Shown in pieces: positions 1 through 10,575 of a stretch of 58,247 bases of DNA. This DNA comes from Corallochytrium limacisporum (Eukaryota; Opisthokonta): contig PDIP01000001.1 of the NCBI GenBank assembly GCA_002811645.1, positions 274,150 through 332,396 of the forward strand, in the 5' to 3' direction. Within the stretch, counting starts at the first letter, position 1; each line of letters begins with the position of its first letter. A program made the translations under genes and the position numbers. The notes under the pieces are model-generated. The model saw nothing but the letters and a program-made list of their open reading frames with translations, had not been told where the DNA came from and did not search any database.

Positions 1-121
1 GAAGGGGGAAGAGGGGCCGCTACGCCCGGGGGGGGAACCAATCCCAAAACAGTGATTTTCAAAGAATCCGGTATGTACAATTAAATAGCAAGCGGGAGAG
101 AAAAGGAAAAAAGGAAGGCCT

Positions 122-134
122 GGGGGGGGGGGGG
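122..134. repeat. G13 homopolymer in a purine-rich stretch
   Basis: Run of thirteen G residues inside about 200 bp of purine-rich sequence lying 3' of the XPD gene. The first 236 bases of the window hold no coding region I can support. Confidence 0.9.
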
Positions 135-236
135 CGGAATGAGAGAAGAGAAACCTGCACCCGAGAACGGAAAAAGAAAACCAAAGAGCCCTCAATCTAG
201 GCAGTATGGGGATACTCAATCTATTTCTGGTTATCA

Positions 237-3023
237 TCACATACGGATCAGCCCAGCGCGGTGAAGAGCCTCTCGCGCTACGTCTTGAATGTGCCGAAAT
301 CGATCAGGTCCGAGCATTACTCCGCCCCACCATCGAGTCACGACTACGACGCAGTCCTGTGCCTGACTGCGCTCGAGAAGTTGGGCCAGCTTGCCACCGG
401 CCCACTTTTCACCATCATCGTCGCTATGGGTCTCGTAAACAGCCACATCAGCTCCTGGCCGGGCCACACGACACGCCCAGCAGTTGTGCCCCGCTTCGCG
501 CAGCTTGGGATCCATCAGCAACGATTCACGGAACTTCATGGCCTCTTCATACGTTGAGCAAGGCGCAGCATGAGCTTGGAACACACTCTTGCGATCGACA
601 ATGGGATCTGAGCGGGCCATTGCCCACGGGTTCTCCTCATCCGCAAGTTCGACCTTCACGCCAACCTGGTCGGAAGCCTTGTACGAGATGGGCTTGCCGT
701 TTGCATCCAACGCCTCTGTGACTTCTGTACGTTTGCTCACTGTGGCGTCTTTGGCACCTTCAATCATGGCATTGGCCAGACCGGAACCTTCAATCTGCTC
801 GACCGTGAGCAGACTGAGACCGATTTGATCTGATTGGTTGAATGGCCGCGCCATTTCACGCAGGAACTTTTTTGCGATCGAAACGGCATCGTCCACGCTG
901 AGATTAGCAAACTTGTCGGTAAGGTACTGTTGGATCCACTTTGGTAAACGGCTCCGTTTATCCTGGCGGCTGAAGCGCTTGTCTGCAAAGACCATGATAC
1001 CGTAGTCAGTTTTGCCACGCAGGGCACGTCCGACACACTGACTGGCATGACGCAGCGCATCAAAGGTGAGAAAATCATTCTCGCGGATCTGGAACTGATC
1101 GCGCAGGTACTCAAGACGTGCGCGCAGGATGCGAGATTCTGTATAGACGTACGGAATGCCAAACATAATAACCGCACGTCCATAGTGGTGGTCAAAATCG
1201 ATGCCTTCGGATACCTTACCTCTCGCGACAGAGAAAAGGACTGCACCGCGACCGTTCTCGCAAGCTTTTCGGTAGTTTTCCAGCGCCAGAGCGGTCTCAG
1301 TCTGATCTTGAGTTTCGATGAATAGGAGCTTGTACTTGAGTACTTTCTTGAGTACTCCGAGGTCATGCCATTTGCTCACAATGCCCTCCATGTAGATATA
1401 CGATGTAAAGAAGCACACAAGGCCATCTGGAACACTCTTGGCCATTTCCACCAGCAAATTGCCATAGTTCCGAATAACTGGCAGATCCTCACGCTGTTCG
1501 AAGCGCGAGGTCATCGCCACCTGGTCGCTGCCACGCGTGACGATCATCGGTGCCACGGATGGCCGTGCCAGGGTCATTGTGAAACTGTTCGTGGTCACCG
1601 GAGTAAAGTTGAGAATCTTTGGGTACATATCCAATGGGCTCAGCGTACCAGACGTAATAATCACGCTGCGAAAACGATCAAAAACTGGCTTAATGGCTAA
1701 GGATGCATCCATGCAAGAGAAGTGCAGCACCGGATTCGGAATGTTTGGTGCCTTGTCATCGAATGGTTCAATGATCAAACTGAATCCTTTAGTGTACGTG
1801 CTAACCAAGGTGGCAAAGTTGGTGACCTTCGCAAGAGATGAGTACTCCTCGAGACGTGGCAACTCTAGTGTCTTCATCAGACTTGCCAGCCGTTCGCTGC
1901 AGAACCGTAGCGGTTTGCGTTCGATGCCGACAGACTGGTACACATTTTGCACGAAGGACAGCGGACTCTCACTGACCACGTTTGTGACTCGCAGGCGGAC
2001 CTTTAGGTGCTCCACAAAACGCTTAAGGAAGCCCAGAAAATGTTCCGCTCTCCGCATGTTGCCCGGGATTGCCTCCTTTAGAACTTCATCTGGAAGGATG
2101 GGATTGCTCATGGTAGCATCCGTCTCACGATTCTCGCTCGCAACCCGCAGACCCTCCACCAGTTTTTTGTACTCGTCTCGTAGGGCGTTGGTGTCCCGCT
2201 CTTTGATCTCGTTCAGGGAACGCTGCAGACTGGTGATGTTGCGGGTCGCACCATCAAGAATACGGCGGTTGATGGTCACACTCATGGATTCGATGCAGAC
2301 ATTGTCAATGTTATGAGCTTCATCAAAGACCACGACACTGTCTTTAGCCAGTTCCTTGCTGACTAAATCCGCAATCTTCGGGTCCAGTAGGTAGTAGTAA
2401 CTGTAAATGATGACATTGCTGAAACTCATCATGTGTCTCGCAAGGAAGTACGGGCACCACTTATTCCTTGCGCCTAGATCCCTCAAGTCATCAATTGTGT
2501 ACACACCCGCAGGTACCATAGCCTCACGTCCTGAGCGATTGAATTCCTCGTAGAACTCGCACAGATCCACATTTGGATCAGTTTCGGCTCGCATCCGGAC
2601 CCAGGACGCAGTCAGATCCATACATCTGCCATCAACGATCTTGCCATCGCGTGAGTACTGGCTTACTTCAGGGTGGATACAGTAATTTTTACGCGAGGTC
2701 AATCCCATTCCCAGGAACTTTACTGGTTCGCCAGTTTCCTTCTCGTAAAACTCCATTAGTCGTTTCATCTCTTCCAAAGCTTTGTCGATCTCAGGTACGG
2801 TACGAGTGCAATAGATGAGCTTCCCCACATTCGGATGTGCCCGTTGGTAAGCAATGATGAGACTGAGAATGGTCACGGTCTTGCCAGTACCGGAAGGCAT
2901 CTCCAGTACTCCATGACCTTTTGCGTCAAGGGCATATTTGAGCTCCCGCATGTACGAGTACTGCTCTGGATAGATGTAGTCGTACGGGAAGTAGACCAGC
3001 AGGCCATCAATATTGAGCTTCAT
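237..3023 (-). CDS. RAD3: XPD/RAD3-type TFIIH DNA helicase with C-terminal IMPACT (UPF0029) domain
   Basis: A 928-residue intronless frame. Residues 1 to about 735 are XPD/Rad3, the 5'-3' helicase of TFIIH used in transcription initiation and nucleotide excision repair. Seen: Walker A GTGKT at 45-49, DEAH at 234-237, and four cysteines at 115, 134, 155 and 190, spaced like the 4Fe-4S ligands of human XPD (116, 134, 155, 190). Yeast and human XPD end near 760-780. Here the frame runs on through a linker (about 735-805) into about 120 residues of the IMPACT/YIH1/YigZ family: [21 protein letters not shown] and [13 protein letters not shown]. No RWD domain precedes it. The start ATG has A at -3 and lies 689 bp from the divergent PRP2 gene. 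Helicase identity is near certain. The IMPACT assignment is strong by motif. Whether the fused protein is made as one chain is inferred from the open frame. Confidence 0.96.
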   Translation of the reverse strand: MKLNIDGLLVYFPYDYIYPEQYSYMRELKYALDAKGHGVLEMPSGTGKTVTILSLIIAYQRAHPNVGKLIYCTRTVPEIDKALEEMKRLMEFYEKETGEPVKFLGMGLTSRKNYCIHPEVSQYSRDGKIVDGRCMDLTASWVRMRAETDPNVDLCEFYEEFNRSGREAMVPAGVYTIDDLRDLGARNKWCPYFLARHMMSFSNVIIYSYYYLLDPKIADLVSKELAKDSVVVFDEAHNIDNVCIESMSVTINRRILDGATRNITSLQRSLNEIKERDTNALRDEYKKLVEGLRVASENRETDATMSNPILPDEVLKEAIPGNMRRAEHFLGFLKRFVEHLKVRLRVTNVVSESPLSFVQNVYQSVGIERKPLRFCSERLASLMKTLELPRLEEYSSLAKVTNFATLVSTYTKGFSLIIEPFDDKAPNIPNPVLHFSCMDASLAIKPVFDRFRSVIITSGTLSPLDMYPKILNFTPVTTNSFTMTLARPSVAPMIVTRGSDQVAMTSRFEQREDLPVIRNYGNLLVEMAKSVPDGLVCFFTSYIYMEGIVSKWHDLGVLKKVLKYKLLFIETQDQTETALALENYRKACENGRGAVLFSVARGKVSEGIDFDHHYGRAVIMFGIPYVYTESRILRARLEYLRDQFQIRENDFLTFDALRHASQCVGRALRGKTDYGIMVFADKRFSRQDKRSRLPKWIQQYLTDKFANLSVDDAVSIAKKFLREMARPFNQSDQIGLSLLTVEQIEGSGLANAMIEGAKDATVSKRTEVTEALDANGKPISYKASDQVGVKVELADEENPWAMARSDPIVDRKSVFQAHAAPCSTYEEAMKFRESLLMDPKLREAGHNCWACRVARPGADVAVYETHSDDDGEKWAGGKLAQLLERSQAQDCVVVVTRWWGGVMLGPDRFRHIQDVAREALHRAGLIRM

Positions 3024-3712
3024 GGTTATTTTAACCCTCTTGAATGGTTAGAACTGTTATACTATGTGTTTTGATCAACTTCCTGATCCCTTGCTTTACA
3101 TCTTGAAGCCCCGGTCGTTGTTATTAAATCTACTACGGCTTGAGATCTCGTCTGCTTACAAGTAAGTGCTCTTTCTACAACATCGGCCTTCTTATCAGTC
3201 TGTGCTCAAGTACCACTTTTGGCGTATGGTAACATGTACACATTTGTGAGGAGTTCACTCTGCTTACTCTCCCTGATCTGTCTGCGAACAAGATGGCTGT
3301 GTTTGCGTTCAACTGGTAAAGCGCGGAATGGGATCGCTCCCCTCTCCCCCCTGGAGGGGGGGCTTTTGGTGTAGGGAGACGGTGAGCTCATTACAGGGCC
3401 CCCGGCCCCCCCCCCTCCCGCGGGGGGGAGAGAGCAAGGGTGGAAATTCTCACCCGCCTCTGCCGGAGGTGTGATGTGCGTGTCCTAACGGCCATCGTTG
3501 CGTCTTGTACTGGAAAGCGCTTGGCGCACCTGTCGTGTCGCTTGGAGCACGGTAGCGGTATTTGATCTGCTATGCTCTGAATGAAGCATCTAAAGTCGGT
3601 AGCAACACTAATATGAACTGTGAACATATACGCGGAGAAACGGATATCGGAATAGTGGGAATGTCGTCTACCGAGTTGTCAGCTACGTAGGGTATATTCT
3701 TGGGACTATGCC
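3024..3712. promoter_or_regulatory. Divergent intergenic region XPD/PRP2 with GC inverted repeats
   Basis: Head-to-head spacer without a supported gene. At 3346-3362 six C and seven G flank TGGA. At 3400-3430 a long C run is followed by CCCGCGGG (palindrome 3417-3424) and more G. A donor-like TACAA|GTAAGT lies at 3157-3167 on the plus strand, but I find no convincing acceptor for it before the PRP2 start. A shared bidirectional promoter is inferred. Confidence 0.5.
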
Positions 3713-3770
3713 ATGCAGTCAGAAAGAAAACAGAAATCTGCTGACCCAAAGCCACAGCCACACATTCTAA
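3708..3770 (+). other. Out-of-frame 20-codon uORF overlapping the PRP2 start
   Basis: An ATG with A at -3 lies five bases before the PRP2 ATG (ATGCCATG) in another frame and runs 20 codons to TAA at 3768-3770. If the 5' leader includes it, PRP2 translation requires leaky scanning. No peptide function is claimed. Confidence 0.45.
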
Positions 3771-6295
3771 AGGATGAGGACGGCCACTACAGTATTCCAA
3801 ACGAAGATGATGGAGCAAAACTTGAGGAATATGCTGAGCAAGACACAACTGACGATGCCCGCCTGCGCAGGCGCCGGTGGAGGAAAGAGGACAGGAGAGT
3901 TGGCGGTTTGAAGCGCTCCAATCTGTCCAATAAATCGGGAGGATATCAATCCTTTGAAAGAACGCAACTAGAGAAGGTTTCTTTAACCCAGCCAGCAGTT
4001 CGACCGGATGGAGCGATACGGCACCACGGGGAAGACCAGAGTCGAAAATATGATCTTATCTTTGACGATACCATCGACTTCGTTACTGCCCGCAAGGCAC
4101 TGACACACAGAGATCTTCTCCCAAATGATGATGAAGAAGAACAGGTTACGGAAAGTGAAAGCAACCATCGAAAAGAGCCTACCAGTAGTAGAGAAACTGT
4201 TGATAGTAAAGCAGCGGGCAGCATCCGTAAACTTCGGCAATCTTTGCCAGTGTTCGCGCATCGTGAACAAATTCTCAACACAATCGAGCAGAACACTGTC
4301 ACTGTGCTTGTGGGTGAGACAGGCAGTGGTAAGACTACGCAGATCCCACAGTATCTGTACGAGGCTGGATATTGCAAGGGTGGAGGAATGATCGGCGTCA
4401 CCCAGCCGCGGAGGGTTGCAGCCATGAGCGTGGCCAAACGTGTGAGCGAGGAAATGGACGTGGCTTTGGGCCAAGAGGTCGGCTATTCAATCCGATTTGA
4501 AGACATGACCTCCAAGAAGACTCGTCTTAAGTACATGACAGATGGTATGCTTCTGCGGGAAATGATCAACGACGGCAACCTAGAGCGGTATAGTGTCATT
4601 GTGATTGACGAGGCCCATGAACGGACTCTGCACACTGACATTCTCTTCGGGTTGCTCCGGGATCTGTGTCGGGCCAGGGCAGATACCGGTGTGCCTTTAA
4701 AGCTGATCATTGCGAGTGCAACTCTGGATGCGCAACGATTCGCTGAATTCTTTAACAACGCTCCAATTGTTACAGTTCCGGGCAGGATGTATCCCGTGGA
4801 CATCTTCTACACCAAGCAGCCGGAACCCGACTACGTGGAGGCGGCGATTGTGGCGGTACTGCAGATCCACCTTACACAGCCGATGCCAGGAGATATCTTG
4901 GTCTTCCTTACAGGCCAAGACGAAATCGAGGGTGTCATGGATGGCCTAGAAACGCGCATGGCTGCCATTCTTCCCAAAGACGACGAGGGCAAGCTACCCC
5001 CTCTTTGTACACTTCCAATTTACGCTTCCCTGCCACCAGAACAGCAGGCAAGGATTTTTCGGCCACCCGAGCCGAAAACTGCGAGGAAGTGCATCCTTGC
5101 CACAAACATTGCAGAGACTTCCCTGACTATTGACGGCATCGTCTTTGTGGTCGACACCGGTCTGGCGAAGCAGAGTAATTACAATGCGCGATCCGGTATG
5201 GATTCGCTTCTGGTGGAGCCAATCTCCCAGGCAAGTGCAAATCAGCGGGCTGGCCGCGCCGGTCGCGTTCAGGCTGGAAAGTGCTTCCGGCTCTATACTC
5301 AGCAATCCTTCGAAGCTGACTTGCTGAAGGCCACTGTGCCCGAAATCCAGCGTACAAATCTACGCAATGTAGTGCTCATGCTCAAGATGCTTGGGGTGGA
5401 CGATCTGTTAAACTTTGGGTTCATGGACCCCCCACCGGCGGAGACCTTAATACGGGCATTGGAAGAGCTGTACGCCCTTGGAGCGCTTGCCTCGAATGGT
5501 CAATTAACCCATCTGGGAACCCGCATGGCCGCACTTCCCTTCGACCCCCAGCTCTCCCGTTCGATCTTTGCGGCCGAAGAGTACGGCTGTTTAGACGAAA
5601 TGCTTACCGTTGCAGCCATGTTGTCAGTGTCCAGCGGAAGCGGTGGTTCCGGTCCATTTTACCGGCCGCGCGGCCGCAAGCTCGAGGCCGACCAGGCCCA
5701 CCGCCAGCTGCATGACCCGAGAGGAGACCACCTGACCCTTTTCAATGCTTACCATGAGTGGGAAGGCAGTGGGTACTCCAGCAACTGGTGCTATGCCCAT
5801 TTCATCCATCACCGGATCATGAAACGCGCACGGGACGTACGGGACCAGCTTGAGGATTTATGCGAACGGCACGGCATGGCCATGAGCAGTGTAAAACTTG
5901 ACGACGAGGATCCTCGTGGCAAGACCAGGCTTGAAGACTACACTGTACCGATCCGCAAGGCCTTGGTCGCTGGTTACTTCTACCACACTGCCCGAATCGG
6001 CTCGGGGGGCGGTTACGAGGCGTTGAGAGCCCTACAGTCGCCCTCCTCTGGCGGAAGCAGTGGCAGTGGTCAGGTCACTGTCTATATCCATCCGTCGTCC
6101 TCCCTGGCCTCCAAACCACCGCGCATGGTCATCTACCACGAACTCGTGCTCACCAAGAAGGAATATATGCGGCAAATTGTGGCCATCGAGCCCGCCTGGC
6201 TGCAGGAATTGGTGCCACACTTTTACAGCGTGGATGAAGTTTCGGAGATGACAAAACACAAGAAGAAGATGCCCAAGGCGATGCATAGGTGCTGA
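3713..6295 (+). CDS. PRP2: DEAH-box spliceosomal RNA helicase, PRP2/DHX16 family
   Basis: An 860-residue ATPase that in yeast activates the spliceosome before the first transesterification. Motif I GETGSGKT at 201-208, DEAH at 299-302, SAT at 335-337, and the QRAGRAGR motif VI follow in DEAH-family order. The helicase core is followed by the winged-helix/ratchet and OB-fold region (VPIRKALVAGYFYHTA, IHPSSSLA). The N-terminal segment with YDLIFDDTIDFV resembles the conserved pre-helicase element of DHX16, and the C terminus keeps the KKMPK ending of that family. That favours PRP2 over PRP16, PRP22 or PRP43. The length is near yeast Prp2 (876). No in-frame ATG lies between residue 1 and the core that would replace the annotated start. 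The gene converges with the SKP1-FAM193-like gene, 140 bp apart. Confidence 0.93.
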   Translation: MQSERKQKSADPKPQPHILKDEDGHYSIPNEDDGAKLEEYAEQDTTDDARLRRRRWRKEDRRVGGLKRSNLSNKSGGYQSFERTQLEKVSLTQPAVRPDGAIRHHGEDQSRKYDLIFDDTIDFVTARKALTHRDLLPNDDEEEQVTESESNHRKEPTSSRETVDSKAAGSIRKLRQSLPVFAHREQILNTIEQNTVTVLVGETGSGKTTQIPQYLYEAGYCKGGGMIGVTQPRRVAAMSVAKRVSEEMDVALGQEVGYSIRFEDMTSKKTRLKYMTDGMLLREMINDGNLERYSVIVIDEAHERTLHTDILFGLLRDLCRARADTGVPLKLIIASATLDAQRFAEFFNNAPIVTVPGRMYPVDIFYTKQPEPDYVEAAIVAVLQIHLTQPMPGDILVFLTGQDEIEGVMDGLETRMAAILPKDDEGKLPPLCTLPIYASLPPEQQARIFRPPEPKTARKCILATNIAETSLTIDGIVFVVDTGLAKQSNYNARSGMDSLLVEPISQASANQRAGRAGRVQAGKCFRLYTQQSFEADLLKATVPEIQRTNLRNVVLMLKMLGVDDLLNFGFMDPPPAETLIRALEELYALGALASNGQLTHLGTRMAALPFDPQLSRSIFAAEEYGCLDEMLTVAAMLSVSSGSGGSGPFYRPRGRKLEADQAHRQLHDPRGDHLTLFNAYHEWEGSGYSSNWCYAHFIHHRIMKRARDVRDQLEDLCERHGMAMSSVKLDDEDPRGKTRLEDYTVPIRKALVAGYFYHTARIGSGGGYEALRALQSPSSGGSSGSGQVTVYIHPSSSLASKPPRMVIYHELVLTKKEYMRQIVAIEPAWLQELVPHFYSVDEVSEMTKHKKKMPKAMHRC

Positions 6296-6435
6296 TGGTA
6301 ACTTTTGAGTTGCATATCTGTTCCTAAATAAGTTCTACTATTACTAAATCTGTACGATGCTAATCGAAATCATGATGAGGAATAATTCAAAGAGAAATAC
6401 TGCTAAGAATACTATGGAAGAACGAACAAACTGTC

Positions 6436-8874
6436 TCAGAAGGTGGACAACGACGCAGCCTCCAGTCGGCGTCGGAACTCCTCCACCTCGTCATCAACGT
6501 CCCGGCCAGCCAGGGTGTTCGGATCGTCGAGATGTGCAAGGTCGTCCTCATCAATCGCCCACTCAATATCTTCAAGATTTGGCAGAGCTTTCATTTTCTC
6601 GGCCAACGCAGCCGGGAGTGTCGCCTTGGTTCGGTCCATTGGCATCGACCATTCAATGTTCGTGGCTTGCAGTCTCGGTTTCACAACCTTCTGCGGAGCC
6701 AACACGTTGTCCTTCGTTCCGACCGATTCGTCTTTCGAATTGCCTTCAGCCTTCTTGCCATTGGTCTGGCTCTCTTGTCCCCGCTGTTGTGGCTGTTGCT
6801 GCTTTCGCTTCGTCTGCTGCTCCCGCTCCAGCTGCTCCCGCTCCTGCTGCTTCTCTAGTTCCTTCTGTTTCAGTTCCTGGAGCTGCTGCTTTTTCCGCTG
6901 GCGTTTGGCACGTTTCTTCGCAGCCTTGGATGTAGTTTCGTCGTCGTCGGCTCCGCTCTGGCCCATGTCGTTATCACCAGCTGAGAGCTGCTTCGCCGGC
7001 TTTCCGTCTAAGAACGCGAGCAAATCGTCAACATCCCGCTCATCGTCCGCCTCGGTTACCTGCTCGTCCAGCGAGCCAGTGTCACCGATGTCGCCATGGC
7101 CAGAACCATCGCTGCCCTGACGTTGCATGGCCAGCAATTTCTGCCGCAGGCGTCGCCGCATGAACTCACTGCCGCGCGGTTTGACATTGTTCTGCGATGG
7201 CGCGGTGGGTGGTGGCGGAGCGGCAAGGTCCGGAGGTAGGCCATCTGCTCTCGGATGGCGCATGCCTGAATGATGATGGTGGGCCCCTCGATAATGATGA
7301 TGTGGATGGTGGTGACCGTGGTGGTGAGCGTGATGCCCATGATGGAGGTGCTTGCGATGATGGTGATTACCATGGTGATATTCGGGATGATGCCCCGGTG
7401 CACCAGGGTAGGGTCCAGCGTCTTGAGACAGGTCCTGCTGGTGGTCGGAGCGACCGTGGAACGTAGGTGTGACGTAACCGCCTGTAATTGGAGGTTGTAT
7501 GACATGGCTGCCCTGCTGCTGCACCATTTCGTTCCTCGCCTGACAGGCGTCACAGAGACAGGGTTCTTCTGTGATGCCATCGCTGGGACCGTACATCATC
7601 TCTTGCTGCATCTGTTGTTGGTGACTGTATGCCTGTCTCTCCTGTTCGTGCAGATCCGCACATTCCGAGCAGTCACAGTAGTACTCTTCACCTTCGTCTT
7701 CGCTGTAGTACTGATCTCCTTCAACGTAGTCTTCGTACTCGTCATCATCTTCGTAGTACGGCGGCAGCGCCGTCCCGTCTCTCGCAATTGGTGGTGGCAT
7801 GTACTCCATGGGTGGCGGGAGCTGTCTTGCTGCCCGAGCCTTGCAGTACGGACAGTTGGCGCAGTCGTCATCGTCTTCGTGCGTCGCCATCCCGGTTGCC
7901 TGCAACTGCCTCTCTCCGATCGGGGTTGAGGGCACGTGTTCCGGGTCGTCTGTGGTTAGGGGAGGCGCAATCTGTGTTGCTGACCCTGCGGCCAGGGATG
8001 GAGGAGGTGGCGGCTGTGTTGCGTTTTCGTTTGTAGCAGCCCGCATTGAATACATTGACCGTAAAATCTCCGGATCCCCACCACTAAGCTGGTGTGCAAT
8101 GGCCTTGGACGTAATATTAACTAAAGGCTTAATATCCAGGTAGTATGCCGTGGATGCCAGCTCGCAAAGATGGTTCTGATCCATGATCATGTAGTGGTCT
8201 ACATTTAGCGGGTCACCTGTCCATGATGTTGGTCTGTCTCTGTCACTGATCTGTTGGTTTGCTGACATAATCGAGCTTGTCCTCGAATCGCTCTCCTTTG
8301 CCTTGTCCCAGCCCCTGCGGTTAGTTTCTGCTTCCAAAAACCGGAACACCCAGTGCAGGATCACATCTCTGACCTCCGGTAGGCGGATGAAGACTGCGTT
8401 CTTTTCCAAATTCTGCGGCTCCGTCGGCAGCTGTCGTGTGTACTCGGCGAGAGGAGGTACGATCTCCGCCAGCAGACGCATTTCCTTCTTTAACAGGGCC
8501 TTACCGTTTTCAATTGTGAATATGCTGCCACCTAGAGTGTTGCGGAAGCTCGTCTGCTTCCCAAGGACTAGATGCCGTGCCGTCGGGCAAAGAGCAAGAA
8601 TACTGTCATTGATCCATGCCAAAAAACCGTCCTGCGAGATCAGAGCCACTGCTTTGTTATCTGCGAACCTACACGAGGCCGGCTTGCCAATAATGGACTG
8701 GGTCACAGGCACCCATTCCAATTGTCCTACTGGAGTCGTCTGTGATGTAGATGCAGGTGATGATCCATCGCTTCCTGACGGTATCGGATCCTCCTGATCC
8801 TGCATAGTTGGCTGTAATACTTCCGGCAATGCCTTCGCCGGGGAGGAACCAGTTTTATTCCTCGCTCTCCCCAT
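6436..8874 (-). CDS. SKP1-like domain fused to FAM193-type Cys/His-rich protein
   Basis: An 812-residue multidomain protein. Residues about 160-280 look like the BTB/POZ-SKP1 fold, closest to the SKP1 C-terminal half: RLPEVRDVILHWV, then AYYLDIKPLVNITSKAIAH and the DPEILRSM helix. After it come proline-rich and acidic stretches, cysteine clusters (C338/341/344, C400/402/405, C439/441/444), a histidine-rich block (about 495-540), a basic helix (RRRLRQKLLAM, 573-583), the motif RDVDDLLAFLDG (613-624), a Lys/Gln-rich coiled coil (650-700) and a C-terminal DDEVEEFRRRLEA. The last set recurs in order in the 1156-residue protein at 39823-43293, as does the N-terminal MGRAR. A link to a cullin-type ubiquitin ligase through the SKP1-like domain is inference. 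The family placement is by motif only. Confidence 0.8.
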   Translation of the reverse strand: MGRARNKTGSSPAKALPEVLQPTMQDQEDPIPSGSDGSSPASTSQTTPVGQLEWVPVTQSIIGKPASCRFADNKAVALISQDGFLAWINDSILALCPTARHLVLGKQTSFRNTLGGSIFTIENGKALLKKEMRLLAEIVPPLAEYTRQLPTEPQNLEKNAVFIRLPEVRDVILHWVFRFLEAETNRRGWDKAKESDSRTSSIMSANQQISDRDRPTSWTGDPLNVDHYMIMDQNHLCELASTAYYLDIKPLVNITSKAIAHQLSGGDPEILRSMYSMRAATNENATQPPPPPSLAAGSATQIAPPLTTDDPEHVPSTPIGERQLQATGMATHEDDDDCANCPYCKARAARQLPPPMEYMPPPIARDGTALPPYYEDDDEYEDYVEGDQYYSEDEGEEYYCDCSECADLHEQERQAYSHQQQMQQEMMYGPSDGITEEPCLCDACQARNEMVQQQGSHVIQPPITGGYVTPTFHGRSDHQQDLSQDAGPYPGAPGHHPEYHHGNHHHRKHLHHGHHAHHHGHHHPHHHYRGAHHHHSGMRHPRADGLPPDLAAPPPPTAPSQNNVKPRGSEFMRRRLRQKLLAMQRQGSDGSGHGDIGDTGSLDEQVTEADDERDVDDLLAFLDGKPAKQLSAGDNDMGQSGADDDETTSKAAKKRAKRQRKKQQLQELKQKELEKQQEREQLEREQQTKRKQQQPQQRGQESQTNGKKAEGNSKDESVGTKDNVLAPQKVVKPRLQATNIEWSMPMDRTKATLPAALAEKMKALPNLEDIEWAIDEDDLAHLDDPNTLAGRDVDDEVEEFRRRLEAASLSTF

Positions 8875-10311
8875 CTCTTCAATTAGGGTTGTTATAGTCG
8901 CTTTGCGAGGGATTTTCTCATGACTTCCGAAGCGTTCCCGATAGTTCTTGTTGCGATTCTGTCATAGTTGTTTGGTCTGAGATGTTGTCTGCCTTCACGC
9001 GTGCAGCTGCCCTTACAGTAAGGCTTAGGAACAGCGTTCGTCCCTGTCAGAACGTGTCCCATCATGGTTGTATGGCGGAATGCACCGGAAATAGCAGTCT
9101 ACGGCCCCTCGCCACCTGACGTTTTCAACGGAACAGGATGTGGAAAAAGGATGCCAAAGACTTGTCACTTCCAGAAGAAATAAACGCTAGAGAATACAGA
9201 GAAGGCTGCTACTGACTCGAATACATTCATAAACTCGCCCGTTCGAGCGGCCACCCGCGCGCTTACGAGGCCCACTTGCCCGCGGGAAGATGGGAGTGCC
9301 AGCGCGGGACACCTTGCCACCCGACTGGTGTTAAAGAGGGAGTTTGAGAAGGGAGGTTGCGGGTACAGTGCCCCCCGGGGGGAAGGGGGGGGGAGGGGTG
9401 GCAAGGAGAGAGCTGACGAAGGAGAACTGTCAGCGTCTATCTACTAAACTCACCCAGCCTCCGCCTACCCCCTCCCCGGGCCCAGGGGAGGGTGAGTGAG
9501 CGGGAGCCCAAATAGAAGCATTCTCCGGGAGCCTCCCCTCGCCCGGAGCAGTAGGAGAAAACAAGGCGAAAATAGCCACCACCAACCTCCAGTGTTTTGA
9601 TTATGGATTCTGAGATTGTGCCATGTGTCGAGTACACCAACCGGGAAGGAACCAGGAACCAAGGGGGGAGAGCTAGAGTTGTTTGATTAGCAAATGGAGA
9701 CGATGGGGGTTCTGGGATCACAATCAAAATGATACTAGACACAATCAAGAATGGCCCTCTGGCCTCAAGGGGACGAGAGTGGGAGGGGGGAGGTGTTGAG
9801 GTTGTTTGGAGCAAATGACAAGCGCACGCTAACCCTGGCCTCACGGAGGGCCAGCGGCCCATGAGAATCTGTGACCTTGAGGGCATAGGCAAAGGGATAG
9901 TGGTAAACACCCGGCACAACTGCCACAGTGTATGAATCCTTTGCAAACTCCACCCGTCCCAACGGAACGAACAGTATCAGCTGCTCCTGATTTCTCCGGT
10001 GTTGAGTTTGCACAAGGCAATGTTCAGGTTTGTACAAAATTTGGAGGTTTGGATCCACGAAAAGAAAGGTATAATGACACGAACATCTGTTTGAAACCTC
10101 TGTACACGGTGCAACGACACTTACACAATAGATTCTTTGTTTCAGGGAAAGTGTTCTCATAGTCAAGTTTGTGGGTTGTCCAAATAACGATCGAACACGG
10201 TCGCTAAGAACCAGAAACAGGACGTCGGAATCGCGCTAAATTGTTCTAGTATCGCGAACGAGAAGTAATTGTTGTGGGCATATCATAGAATACCACAAAA
10301 AGAGAACCACC
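8875..10311. promoter_or_regulatory. Divergent intergenic region with perfect GC palindromes
   Basis: No supported gene in 1.4 kb. CCCCCCGGGGGG at 9371-9382 is a perfect 12-bp palindrome followed by a G-rich tract. CCCTCCCC (9470-9477) and GGGGAGGG (9485-9492) form an 8-bp inverted repeat with a seven-base loop. Several reading frames of 130-170 codons on the minus strand here lack recognisable domains. Confidence 0.5.
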
Positions 10312-10575
10312 ATGCGTGTCACACAGGTTCTTCGCGGTGGAGTCAAGCGCTACCCTTACCCCAAGGCAGTCTGGAGTCCGGCTGGAGGCTGGTGGCCAGA
10401 GCCCGTGCACTGGAAGCGCAATACGGTCATTGCATTCGCTATGGGATTTGCCCTCTGCGTTCCGGTTATGATGATCTCTTCTGCGAATGAGAAGAGCTTG
10501 ACCCCCAACCGTCCCATTCCTTCAACGGCATGGCGCAAGCACGGTCCCATGGATCAGGAGCCTAAGAAATACTAA
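10312..10575 (+). CDS. Small single-pass membrane protein of the YPKxVWSPxGGWW family, probably mitochondrial
   Basis: An 87-residue protein with a strong start context (ACCACCATG). The N-terminal half carries YPYPKAVWSPAGGWW followed by a charged WKRNT. One hydrophobic helix spans about residues 40-56, and a short polar tail rich in Pro and Lys follows. Small proteins with this N-terminal signature and one membrane span occur in fungi and other eukaryotes and are usually uncharacterised. I associate them with the mitochondrial inner membrane, possibly complex I, from memory only, so the role is not assigned. It is convergent with the PRS1-type gene, 346 bp apart. Confidence 0.7.
   Translation: MRVTQVLRGGVKRYPYPKAVWSPAGGWWPEPVHWKRNTVIAFAMGFALCVPVMMISSANEKSLTPNRPIPSTAWRKHGPMDQEPKKY

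Noticed and set aside
1537-2316. Long plus-strand frames opposite XPD (also 206-721)
   Set aside because: Shadow frames of a well-identified helicase; no domain and no independent start signal.
6443-7120. A 225-codon plus-strand frame opposite the SKP1-FAM193 gene
   Set aside because: Ser/Cys/Phe-rich mirror of Gln/Lys/Asp codons of the real gene.
9765-10166. A 133-codon minus-strand frame upstream of the small membrane protein
   Set aside because: Part of it looks protein-like, but there is no recognised motif, no clear ATG context, and it overlaps promoter-type GC blocks.
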